Assembly: GCA_025062195.1 (NCBI GenBank)
Contig: JANXAS010000026.1
Coordinates: 1 to 45,697, forward strand
Source: Armatimonadota bacterium
GTDB lineage: Bacteria; Armatimonadota; Fervidibacteria; Fervidibacterales; Thermosaccharophagaceae
Direction of reading: 5' to 3'
DNA length: 45,697 bases
The notes beneath the pieces are model-generated. The model was not told where the DNA came from. It was given only the letters and a program-made list of their open reading frames with translations, and did not search any database. Shown piece after piece: positions 1 to 8,610 of the stretch. The first letter of the stretch is position 1, and each line of letters opens with the position of its first letter. A program made the position numbers and the translations under genes.

Positions 1-985
1 TGAAAGCGTCAAAGTGCAAAGCGATTTCGCAACCTGAATCCAAAATCGCATGGTAAAGCGATGGCGGGTAGCCGCCAGGATAAAGCACACACCATGTTGT
101 AGTGATGCCCAAACTTTTCACAACTTGCAACAACTCAAAACCTAAGTCTGGTTCGTTGCCATCAGTATCGTGGGAGATTAAGCCGACAGCAGGGGCACCG
201 TTTTGCCAATACCAAATCATTGGCAATGGCAACCCTTTCTGCTGCGCAGCGAAGAAAATCGCTTGCAAAATCAGCACCCTTAACTCATCTGCAATTGGTA
301 ACCCGAAAAACACGAATGCTTGGTTTCCTCTCACTTGTCCTGTGTCCCTTGTCCCTCGTTCCATAACAATTCGGTCTTTTCCCCAATCCAACACATGCCC
401 GTCCTCGGTTTTCAAGATACCGTCGTCAAGGGGAGCGCTGCCGTCAGGTGCGGACTTACCGTCTTTTGTGACGGGAATTCCTTGCTGAATTTGAACGATG
501 GAATGCATCAAATCGGGAGCGATAAAAATGACAAGACCTTGACCGAACTTTCGGATAACAATGGCATCCCCAAGGATTTCGCCATTTTTGTCCACAACAT
601 GGGCAATGGCTTGCCCATCAGCATTCATTTGGACGACAGTGCCACCAAAAACACGGAGTGATGATTGCAAACCATTGCCAATGGGATGTGAAGTCACAAA
701 CCTTAACCAACCTTCATGCAACTCGCCGATACAACGAACCCCTAAAATTTCCTCAAGCCCGTTTGTTGCACCAATAGCAATTAAACATCCGCCTTGCCGC
801 ACAAACCATCTCAGTTTCGCTCTCTCCCCGGAACTGAACAATTTTCTCCCAGAAATTAGGCAAATCGTTGCTTTTTTATGGTCCAGCTCTTGAGGCGTCG
901 TCGTAAAGTAGAATATCCCTGCATGAGTTAATACTTCAATGCAGTAACGGTTGGTCGGTTCGTCGCCGACGATTAACCCGAGCAT
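1..985 (-). CDS. GATase-like / polysaccharide deacetylase-like protein, 3' end cut by window edge
   Basis: An open minus-strand frame starts at the ATG at 985 and runs off the left edge, giving 328 codons without a stop. An in-frame TGA lies just upstream of the ATG and a GAGGGTGAT ribosome site lies about 12 nt before it, so the start is well supported. Residues 1 to about 230 look like a flavodoxin/class I glutamine amidotransferase-type fold (MLGLIVGDEP at the start; GGCLIAIGA in the middle). From about residue 270 the protein resembles polysaccharide deacetylases: a SHDTDG motif sits where the NodB family has its metal-binding Asp, and EIALHFDAF follows where the metal-binding His is expected. 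No signal peptide is visible. It is the last visible gene of the minus-strand carbohydrate cluster, 48 bp after the previous gene. The function inside the cluster is inferred; catalytic completeness cannot be judged because the C-terminus is missing. Confidence 0.7.
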   Translation of the reverse strand, partial: MLGLIVGDEPTNRYCIEVLTHAGIFYFTTTPQELDHKKATICLISGRKLFSSGERAKLRWFVRQGGCLIAIGATNGLEEILGVRCIGELHEGWLRFVTSHPIGNGLQSSLRVFGGTVVQMNADGQAIAHVVDKNGEILGDAIVIRKFGQGLVIFIAPDLMHSIVQIQQGIPVTKDGKSAPDGSAPLDDGILKTEDGHVLDWGKDRIVMERGTRDTGQVRGNQAFVFFGLPIADELRVLILQAIFFAAQQKGLPLPMIWYWQNGAPAVGLISHDTDGNEPDLGFELLQVVKSLGITTTWCVLYPGGYPPSLYHAILDSGCEIALHFDAF

Positions 986-1033
986 TTTATCAATTAATCA
1001 CCCTCTTCTGACCGCTAACAACTTAGAAAATAT

Positions 1034-4000
1034 TCAATAAACTTTTGCCATAATTACGCGAACCTGAAATCCCTCAACTCCGTCTGTATCAAACAAAACT
1101 CGCAGGCGATTCCGCCCAGGTCTTAGCCTTATAACCCCACCCTTTGGTTTCACTAATTTTTCCCCATCTTTAGTCAAAATTACGCACTCGTGGGGCGATT
1201 TATACAACAACTTATCACCTGCTCTCAGTGACACAGGGAATATCACCCTTTTCCCATTTATTGAGATAGAGAAGCTTCTTAATTCCTTAATCTTTCCCTC
1301 AACTTTATTAACAGTCAGTTCAAATATCAATATGGCACTCTTGGCATCTCGCCTGCAAATCAAATCCCACTCATTTTGCCTGCCATCCAGGGCATAAATT
1401 ATGCGTGGGTCATCATATTCCACGCGCAATATTTCCCAATTTATTTTTCTTTTCGGCGAAATGCCCTTTATCGGTCTGCCCGTGCAGATGAAAGTCAATT
1501 TTGCCCTCGCCTTCTCTGTTCCTTCAGGTTTACAGGAAAAGACAGCCATATTTTGCCCACGATTAAGTATAGGTGTTGTTCCTGTTGTAGTAATGTAAGC
1601 GATTAATTCCCCATTTTCCCTGTAATGCTTGCAATTTGAAGGTGATTCAAATTCAATATATTGCCCGCTTTCAAGTGTCACTGGAAATTCTATTCTCTTG
1701 CCATTAACCGATATTGCTGGGTTGGAAAACTTTAGCCTCCTTAGTGGCAGTGCCTTTATTGGGGAAATATAGCAAGTTATAGACTCATTTTGCGGAACAT
1801 TGTTAACATATATGTTCAACTCATTAACCGCATGTTTGACAAGTGGCGAGCGATAAATTTGGTAAATTCCAAAATATGGCCATATAAAATCCCCATGCCT
1901 TTCTGCGTCTCTTTCCCGCAGGAGCAACTCAAAATACCGCCAACCAACAAAATCCACATCAATGTAATGGTCATCATAAGTGCCATGATAATATTGTGGC
2001 ATATCTCTAAGCTGAAAATTGAGCACTTGCCCTTTACCATCGCCATAAATCCATACTCCAAGCGCACCATACTTTCGTGTGTCAATTGGCGGCAAAAATG
2101 TCCTTGTTATTCTCGCCCATGAGCCATTTTTTGGAGCACCAAGATTCTTCACGGAGATATAGCCACAAATCCCCCCAAATTTTGATTCCTCTTTCATCGG
2201 CTTAAATTCGCATGTTACCCCCTTTGCAGTGCCTGTAACTTTAAACCCACTATTTTCCGAAAAATCTGCCAAAATAATGCTTTCAGGAGCATCATACGGC
2301 GCTGCAGAATAGAGTGCTTGTATTCTAAACTTGGCATGTTGCTCATCAAATGGGTTATTTATGGCTAATTTAGTGGCCTCTCCCAAGTTTGTGACCTTTT
2401 TCACAATGTATTCTGTTGGCATGAGTTCCCATGAACCATCCTCAGCTTGTATAAGCCTAAATTCTTTGCCAAATTCCCTCAGTTTAGCCCTTACATCTTC
2501 CGAGAAATAATTTGCAAGGCGTAGCCTTTCATATCGCCCAAGCATTACCAAATATTCATCTTGGCGTGCATTCCACGGACGACTGCCAACAGTTACTCCC
2601 TGCAAAGATACAGGCACATTGTATCCTAAGGCTTTACAGCAAAGATATTCCATTTCATCTGGAGTTTCTGCGTCATAATCTTCAGTCGGACCGAGTATTA
2701 CCCACCATCCGAGTTGTCCTGGCAAAAGATGGAATCTTTCATATTTCTCCAAATCTTGGCAATGAATATCCACAAACCGCTTCAAGCCCCAGCATGGATG
2801 GTCCCATGCCCCAATACATGAGTGGAATGTCCATGAGTGATAGCCCCATTCGCTCGCTTCAACCCTTACCGGTTTTCTGAATCTTTTGGCAATTTCTGCC
2901 CTCATTTTTGACACGCCATGCCATCCGCCAGGCATACCCTCAGCACCATCTTGATAAATCAGGTCAAATCCACACTCATTCACTATATCAGCTATTCTTT
3001 GGGCAATTTCGTCAACAAGGCTTGAATTCTCGTCTGGATAAAAAGTGCCATAGTATGCGTATAAATAGTGCACTTTTGAGCCTGCAGGATGAGATGAAGG
3101 TTTCGTCCCGAAAGCCCCTCTCTTGCACCCGAAAAATCTGTAAGGCGGCTCTTGAGAATATCCAGAGTATTGCACAAGTTCTTCGTCAATTTGCAACACA
3201 TTGCCTCTACTTGCATATGCCCAAATCGTGTCCATATCCTCCGGCTTCTCTTCAACATATATAACATCATCTTTCTCACTAATTTCCCTGGAAAGAGTGA
3301 AAGTTTTCCTTTTTGCCAACCTTTTGTCAGGAATTGGCGTCACATACGGGTCATGTGGCGATATGCAACCTGTCAGTGTGTGCAGCCCAGCTTTTAAGCC
3401 AGCTTTGTGTATTTTCTCCACGACTTTTTTCAAACCCAACATGCCGTTTGGAAAAAAGTCCTTCCTCGGCTCATAGTGTCCATAAGAACTTTCCCAACCA
3501 ATGAAATGAATAATGTTGATTCCAGACATTTTAGCAACTGTAATCCAATCAGATACATTCTGTTCGCTAACAGATGCAAATACATATGAAAGCTTATTTT
3601 CCTCGGCATCAAGCGCGAAAGGACCTCCAAGCCTTGAGTGAATTAATCCCTCATTTTTTACGACTTCCTTTAACACATCCCTAATTTGCTGCATTGGCGC
3701 TGCAACTAATGCAACGCCCGCACCAATAAAGCCGTATTTTTTGAAGCAAGTTGCCGATATCGTTGCAGGTCTTCCACCGACAGTAACATTTGTTTGCAGG
3801 TTTAACGCCCTAATACAAACACCAAATTCATCGTCTGCCGCCATTCCAACTATGTGACTTACATACTTTGATGGTTTTAAACACAATGTGGCAAATTTTA
3901 TTTCATCGGCATTTCCAGAAAAATCCGAAATTTTTATGGAAAAATATCGGTCTTTCTTCCCAATCTTCGCCCTAAGTTTCGCACCCAAAAATTCAACACT

Positions 4001-4273
4001 TAACTCGCCATCTTTCTCAGAGAATGCCCATGATGATGGGAGGAGAACCTTTCCATCCACATTTATTGTCACAAATGGCTTCGCATCGGCACAATTCTCT
4101 TTGCCGCTCTTTTTGTCAATTATTGACACAACTCTCAGCGATTCATCAATCAATATTCTTGCCATTTTGTTCTCCAAAATTATCTTACCGTCTAAGAAAC
4201 CCTGTTTGGGTTGAAGTGATAAAGCCAACATAGGTGCCACAAATGATGGCAAAATTATCCAAATAAACCTCAT
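1034..4273 (-). CDS. large secreted TIM-barrel enzyme, probable unclassified glycoside hydrolase
   Basis: A 1079-residue protein. The ATG at 4273 is preferred over the GTG at 4282 because GAGGTG sits 6 nt before the ATG. A signal peptide is visible (MRFIWIILPSFVAPMLALS). Residues about 30-235 look like a beta-sandwich domain. Residues about 240-590 look like a (beta/alpha)8 barrel of the alpha-galactosidase/GH27-GH36-like type, with IIHFIGWESSYGHYEP and DLIYQDGAEG strands; Asp442 (YQDGAEG) and Glu473 (VRVEASEWG) are candidate active-site acids. The barrel is interrupted by an insert at about 320-405. A jelly-roll-like region follows at about 665-860, and two related beta-rich repeats end the protein. 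I cannot assign a CAZy family. It lies 23 bp downstream of the next gene in what looks like an operon, suggesting a role in extracellular glycan breakdown. Confidence 0.75.
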   Translation of the reverse strand: MRFIWIILPSFVAPMLALSLQPKQGFLDGKIILENKMARILIDESLRVVSIIDKKSGKENCADAKPFVTINVDGKVLLPSSWAFSEKDGELSVEFLGAKLRAKIGKKDRYFSIKISDFSGNADEIKFATLCLKPSKYVSHIVGMAADDEFGVCIRALNLQTNVTVGGRPATISATCFKKYGFIGAGVALVAAPMQQIRDVLKEVVKNEGLIHSRLGGPFALDAEENKLSYVFASVSEQNVSDWITVAKMSGINIIHFIGWESSYGHYEPRKDFFPNGMLGLKKVVEKIHKAGLKAGLHTLTGCISPHDPYVTPIPDKRLAKRKTFTLSREISEKDDVIYVEEKPEDMDTIWAYASRGNVLQIDEELVQYSGYSQEPPYRFFGCKRGAFGTKPSSHPAGSKVHYLYAYYGTFYPDENSSLVDEIAQRIADIVNECGFDLIYQDGAEGMPGGWHGVSKMRAEIAKRFRKPVRVEASEWGYHSWTFHSCIGAWDHPCWGLKRFVDIHCQDLEKYERFHLLPGQLGWWVILGPTEDYDAETPDEMEYLCCKALGYNVPVSLQGVTVGSRPWNARQDEYLVMLGRYERLRLANYFSEDVRAKLREFGKEFRLIQAEDGSWELMPTEYIVKKVTNLGEATKLAINNPFDEQHAKFRIQALYSAAPYDAPESIILADFSENSGFKVTGTAKGVTCEFKPMKEESKFGGICGYISVKNLGAPKNGSWARITRTFLPPIDTRKYGALGVWIYGDGKGQVLNFQLRDMPQYYHGTYDDHYIDVDFVGWRYFELLLRERDAERHGDFIWPYFGIYQIYRSPLVKHAVNELNIYVNNVPQNESITCYISPIKALPLRRLKFSNPAISVNGKRIEFPVTLESGQYIEFESPSNCKHYRENGELIAYITTTGTTPILNRGQNMAVFSCKPEGTEKARAKLTFICTGRPIKGISPKRKINWEILRVEYDDPRIIYALDGRQNEWDLICRRDAKSAILIFELTVNKVEGKIKELRSFSISINGKRVIFPVSLRAGDKLLYKSPHECVILTKDGEKLVKPKGGVIRLRPGRNRLRVLFDTDGVEGFQVRVIMAKVY

Positions 4274-4296
4274 AAGACCCACCTCAAGATTTTTGT

Positions 4297-6141
4297 CTAT
4301 TCAAACCCAATAATCCCAAAATTTTCTGCCTCAAGGAATCCTCCAATAACTTGCGACCATGTGCTCCATTCTGTTCCATTAACGCACCTTTGCCTGCACA
4401 AATTTGCCCGCCTCTTTTCACCAGTTTTTGGCATTTTACCGATTGCTTCCCAAGGTATTGCCATCTCACAAAACCAATCTGTTTTTCCAATTGATGTGGC
4501 GCTTTTCCAATTAGCATTCCATCTTGGGTCATCATTACCGTCAGCTGATGCCCCATCCCACCTAACATTCTTCGGGTTGACTATAAAGTGACGATAAGGT
4601 TTAGGTGATGCTTCCAAACTAATCAACAACTCTACACAATCTCCAAGCCAAATTTCATCATCATGCTTTTCTCCAACTATCTTAATCTTTTCTGGGAATG
4701 GTTCTTCACATCGGAAAGCAACATAAAGGTAGCGGTCGTCGTAAGTTATCCAAGCTGTTGTCTTAGCTGATGGTTTAACTTTGGAACTCCCCAGATTTGT
4801 CACAAATTCCTCAAAAGGCTTCAAATTCTTCCAGACGGTATCATCAATTTTTCCGTCAATTTTTGGTGGTTCTTCATTTGGACGGAGCCTTTGGACTTTA
4901 GCCTCGCGTTTTATCAGTGATTTAGCAATTTCTTCCCTCATCTTTTTCTCAGCCGACTGTAGCATTTCACGGATATCAAAACCAAGTGGTCTTGCCTCTT
5001 CCAATTTTTTGCGAGCTGATTGAACTGCTTCATATGCACCTTGCGGGACAAATTTATACCATTTCGCTTTATCCTGAGTCCCCCACCAGTCAAGCCTTTC
5101 ACTATAGCACCAAACATATTCATCAGTTGTATAAAGTGCCCAATAGACATTATGTTCAAACCACTTTGCTCTTTCATCTGGCGCTAAGTAATGGCTCAAC
5201 CTCCCCCATTTCAGTTCAAATGGGACAAGCCCAAAATAAAAGTCCATATAAAGTGCAAATCCAGCTTGAACATGAATTGCATATTTTTCCCTATTCTCTG
5301 GCGATATTAGTGATAATGCCCTTTGGCGCATCAAGTGGTATGCTCGGAAATACTGCTCTGGTGAGTTATAGTAGTAAGCCGATTCGTTGCCGTCAATTAT
5401 TAATGTTTTTCCGCTTATTGCATCAAGCATTCCGTTTAAGAAGGCTGGGAGCAATCCATAACTATGCCTTGATAGACGAGACATTGCTTCTTTCGCGTCT
5501 TCCACATCAGCCACATCTCCCAGGATACTTCCCCAAAAGAAGGTCAAAATGCGCAAGTTTGGGAATTCATCTTGAATGGCTTTCATGAAGCTTGCACCGC
5601 ATTCACGAACCCTTTCATAATAGTCAGAAAACAATTTAGCTTTTGCATTTGGCAAACTTGGGTAATGCCATGGATTTTCGCCATACGGTTCTGGATCAAA
5701 GCATATTCCCACTAAACCGCCAACTCTTGCCACATGTGCAATTAACTTAGCATTTTGCTCAGCAGCACGCCAATCATCCTCATTAAACCAATCCCAACCC
5801 TTTTCGGCAGTCCCCCACACAAGCGCAAAATTTTCCCTAAACCTTTCAAACTTTGTCGCTTTAAGGTTTGCTATATCAGCCTCATACTCTGCCAAAGTTG
5901 CCGCCGACTTTCGGAAAATGTGTGCTGGATATGTTTTCCAACCACCTCTCAGCCTTATCACAATCCCGTCAAAGAATGGGCAAGTCTTTTCCATTTCACC
6001 TATGTTTTGGCGCACAAAGTCAGTGTATGGGACACACCAACCATATTGAATGAGTTTCTTCTTCGGTCGCCCAAACTGCGCAACGGAAATGCCCAAAGTT
6101 AGTGCAAATATGGTTATGAGCGCAATTAGTAACTGCTTCAT
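4297..6141 (-). CDS. secreted barrel protein with C-terminal CBM9-like domain
   Basis: A 614-residue protein. The ATG at 6141 has GGGGTGAT 7 nt upstream; an upstream TTG in frame lacks this. A signal peptide is clear (MKQLLIALITIFALTLGISVAQ). Residues about 30-390 look like a barrel enzyme domain (LIQYGWCVPYTDFVRQNI; FDPEPYGENPWHY; ILTFFWGSI) rich in Trp and Tyr, typical of carbohydrate clefts, but I do not recognise the family. FDPEPYG is a plausible catalytic acid site. Residues about 430-614 match the family 9 carbohydrate-binding fold: IDGKIDDTVW at its start, then ITYDDRYLYVAFRCEEP, DDEIWLGDCVELLIS and FCEMAIPWEAIG. It sits between the GH26 gene and the 1079-aa enzyme on the same strand. 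Role in polysaccharide use is inferred from the CBM and neighbours. Confidence 0.75.
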   Translation of the reverse strand: MKQLLIALITIFALTLGISVAQFGRPKKKLIQYGWCVPYTDFVRQNIGEMEKTCPFFDGIVIRLRGGWKTYPAHIFRKSAATLAEYEADIANLKATKFERFRENFALVWGTAEKGWDWFNEDDWRAAEQNAKLIAHVARVGGLVGICFDPEPYGENPWHYPSLPNAKAKLFSDYYERVRECGASFMKAIQDEFPNLRILTFFWGSILGDVADVEDAKEAMSRLSRHSYGLLPAFLNGMLDAISGKTLIIDGNESAYYYNSPEQYFRAYHLMRQRALSLISPENREKYAIHVQAGFALYMDFYFGLVPFELKWGRLSHYLAPDERAKWFEHNVYWALYTTDEYVWCYSERLDWWGTQDKAKWYKFVPQGAYEAVQSARKKLEEARPLGFDIREMLQSAEKKMREEIAKSLIKREAKVQRLRPNEEPPKIDGKIDDTVWKNLKPFEEFVTNLGSSKVKPSAKTTAWITYDDRYLYVAFRCEEPFPEKIKIVGEKHDDEIWLGDCVELLISLEASPKPYRHFIVNPKNVRWDGASADGNDDPRWNANWKSATSIGKTDWFCEMAIPWEAIGKMPKTGEKRRANLCRQRCVNGTEWSTWSQVIGGFLEAENFGIIGFE

Positions 6142-6331
6142 GGCTATCACCCCTTTCAAGGCGATGCGAGATATTACACACAATGAATTATTTGCAATCC
6201 ATCACAAATCCACGGTAATGCCGTTCACGATTTTCGCCCAACATTCTGGCAGAACCTTGTTTTTTCGCGTCTTATTGTGGACTTTCGGCACCACTTGCAG
6301 CAAACTCGCCAGAGCATAAAAGCTGCCATTT

Positions 6332-8041
6332 TCACTTAATCGGGACAGGGATTTCAATCTCCGCCAGATCATAGCCACCCCAAGTCTGACCCCTTGGGCG
6401 CTTCTTGGCAAAAACCCTCACATAACGGGCAAATATAGGGCTGAACTGTATGCGATATGTAGCTTTCCATGTTACCCAAGGCAAGTTACTTTGAGAATAA
6501 ACTGTGCGCCAACTTTTCGGATTTTCTGGGGCAGATTCAGCCACATCAATTGTGAAGTCAGCGGCATGTATTTTCCAACCCCAAAGAAGATTCACCTTGT
6601 CAATTCTGACTAATTGCCCTAAGTCAACGATCAGCCATTCTTCGTCACTCTTTTCAGATTTCCAACTTGTGTAATAGTTACCATCAACAGCAAGCTCTGG
6701 ATGTTCTCCAGAGGATGCCTGCACCTTCTTCCCTTTTGCAATGTTTACCATTTTAACGCCTATTCTGACGGAGTTTGATGTGCTCCTGTTACCCTCATTG
6801 TCATATGCAACGGCAGTAATAGTGTAGCATCCGGCGGGCGGATTTTCCCAAACAAATGAGAAGTTTTTTCCCAGCAAATTGTTAATAGCCCCTATTTGCA
6901 TCTCATTTGCGAAAAATTCAACTCGTTCCACTTTTCCGTCCCTATCAATCCCGTATCCTTCAATGTTCACAGGTCCACTCGTAAACCATGCGGAGCCATC
7001 ATCACGGGGAGAAAAAAGCCCAATATGGGGGGAAGTTTTTGCCCAAGAAAATGCGGGCAATTCCTCCAAAGTTATGACCAAATCATGTGACATTGTGAAA
7101 TTAGCCCATTCAACTGTTCTTCTCGGGTGAGGGCATCCCCACCAAGGCAAGGCATACAACCAAACTGGTGTATATTTGCCGCGAATTTTGTCTGGATTTG
7201 GGATATCGTCACACTCAGTAAGTGCGATCATCTTGTTCGGGTCAATTTCAGACATCATTTTGAAATAGTCCAAATAGCGCTCGTCATCCCCACGAACATC
7301 CACACCATAAATATCAATGCCAATTATGTCAACATAATTTGAACCTGGGTAAAACCGCCGTCTGTATTCAACCGGTTTCTTCTTCCTATCACCAACTCCA
7401 GTGCTGTAAACCCAAATGAGGTTGTTCAACTGGCGCTTATTCGTGAAATAATTGAACATAATTCTCCATAGTTCTGCAGTGTTTTCTGGTTGATTAGTGT
7501 CTGTCCACCAAAACCAACCACCATCAATTTCGTGTAATGGGCGCCACAGAACCGGGACATTTGCATTTTTGAGCACTTCAAGTTTATCCGCTGCCTCAGC
7601 CAACTCTTTCATCAACTGTTGGTATTCTGAGGTGCCCGGAGTTACAACCCGCCCAACATCTACTGGTTTCTTGCGCTCTCGCTTCCATGCCGAATCACCA
7701 TCAAAGAACCAATGCCAGTGTATGGTGAGGATATAACCGTAACGGATGGCATGTTGCACAACTTCGTGTGGGTTGCCAAGCCATCGCAAGTCACGCCCCC
7801 AGACAGCACCATGCCGACCGGTTTGTTGAAAGTCATCCGGTGTGTGGGGGTAAACATTATACCCACTCAAAACTTGCTTGCCGTAGATTTGCTTAAGGTA
7901 ACTAAATACTTCTCTTGCTGCTAAACTGAGGTTTGGATTAACTGGTTCATAAATTTGCTTAGCGTTTTTGCAAAGGACAGCGATATAGTTGATGAGCAGA
8001 ATAACGGCGCCTGTTAACAAAACATATTTCCTAAATTTCAT
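6332..8041 (-). CDS. GH26 family endo-beta-mannanase-like enzyme with Ig-like and CBM32-like domains
   Basis: A 569-residue exported glycoside hydrolase. The ATG at 8041 has AAGGTGAGAAG upstream; residues 1-24 form a hydrophobic signal or anchor. Residues about 35-330 are a GH26 domain: WRPLHEIDGGWFWW carries the acid/base Glu171 in the classic RPLHE context, and IALTECDDIPNPD carries the nucleophile Glu276. GH26 enzymes hydrolyse beta-1,4-mannan and sometimes mixed-linkage glucan or xylan. Residues about 355-430 form an Ig-like domain (VAYDNEGNRSTSNSV), and residues about 433-569 an F5/8 type C/CBM32-like domain (AVDGNYYTSWKSE; LIVDLGQ; ARYVRVFAKKRPRG). It is the first gene of the minus-strand cluster, 190 bp upstream of the CBM9 protein. 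Family assignment is strong; the exact substrate is inferred. Confidence 0.9.
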   Translation of the reverse strand: MKFRKYVLLTGAVILLINYIAVLCKNAKQIYEPVNPNLSLAAREVFSYLKQIYGKQVLSGYNVYPHTPDDFQQTGRHGAVWGRDLRWLGNPHEVVQHAIRYGYILTIHWHWFFDGDSAWKRERKKPVDVGRVVTPGTSEYQQLMKELAEAADKLEVLKNANVPVLWRPLHEIDGGWFWWTDTNQPENTAELWRIMFNYFTNKRQLNNLIWVYSTGVGDRKKKPVEYRRRFYPGSNYVDIIGIDIYGVDVRGDDERYLDYFKMMSEIDPNKMIALTECDDIPNPDKIRGKYTPVWLYALPWWGCPHPRRTVEWANFTMSHDLVITLEELPAFSWAKTSPHIGLFSPRDDGSAWFTSGPVNIEGYGIDRDGKVERVEFFANEMQIGAINNLLGKNFSFVWENPPAGCYTITAVAYDNEGNRSTSNSVRIGVKMVNIAKGKKVQASSGEHPELAVDGNYYTSWKSEKSDEEWLIVDLGQLVRIDKVNLLWGWKIHAADFTIDVAESAPENPKSWRTVYSQSNLPWVTWKATYRIQFSPIFARYVRVFAKKRPRGQTWGGYDLAEIEIPVPIK

Positions 8042-8610
8042 ATCTTCTCACCTTGTCCACAAGCCCGCTGCATTGAAATGGAGAGCTTTTTGAGGAAGTT
8101 CAATCACCTCATCAGCACGATACCTTGACGCGTTATGTCATTCCAAAAAATTAAAGTAACACAGTATCAATACCTATGAAAGCTTTCGGAAATCTGTCAT
8201 CCAAACCGCAATGTGAATCACGAAACAGCGATAATTTTCACCGCTCTTTGCCAAAAACTTCGTTAGTTAGGTTCGTAGTTAGCCACGAAGCGTCAGCGTA
8301 GTGGCGTCAAATTCGTTACTTTACTCCTTTTCTTTGCCCTTTCCCTGATGGCACCGCACTTAGCTCCGTGCCTTACTACGAACAAACAAACTTTCATCAC
8401 TCCGAGGGCGAGGCTAATGCCGAGCCAAAACTCACTTTGACAGCACTACGCTTCACTCCATGCCTTACTACGAAAGCCTGCCCAAAACATTGCCTCAAAA
8501 TCATGAGGTATTACCAATCCCCATGAAACAGCGAAGAACTTGATTTGGCATAAGCATTGCCCGCTTCTCACCTTGCCAAAGTTCAATCTGCTATCACCCT
8601 ATTACTCGGC
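8042..8610. other. intergenic region with foldback repeats
   Basis: No gene is visible here. It holds one foldback element (8271-8383), a second lone right arm (8437-8474) and a short G-rich hairpin module near 8403-8425 (GAGGGCGAGGCTAATGCCGAGCC). The region separates the mannanase gene from ileS. Confidence 0.6.
8271..8383. repeat. foldback (MITE-like) element, copy 1, plus an extra arm at 8437-8474
   Basis: The left arm is GTTCGTAGTTAGCCACGAAG continuing to GTGGCGTC; the right arm reads GGCACCGCACTTAGCTCCGT then GCCTTACTACGAAC. The reverse complement of the right arm matches the left arm imperfectly, so the 113-bp unit can fold back on itself, and each arm also contains its own hairpin (GCCAC/GTGGC and GGCAC/GTGCC). 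A second right-type arm lies at 8437-8474. Confidence 0.7.

Noticed and set aside
102-893. Plus-strand open frames at 102-488, 320-661 and 561-893
   Set aside because: They are shadows of the minus-strand deacetylase-like gene, which has a clear start, ribosome site and recognisable motifs.
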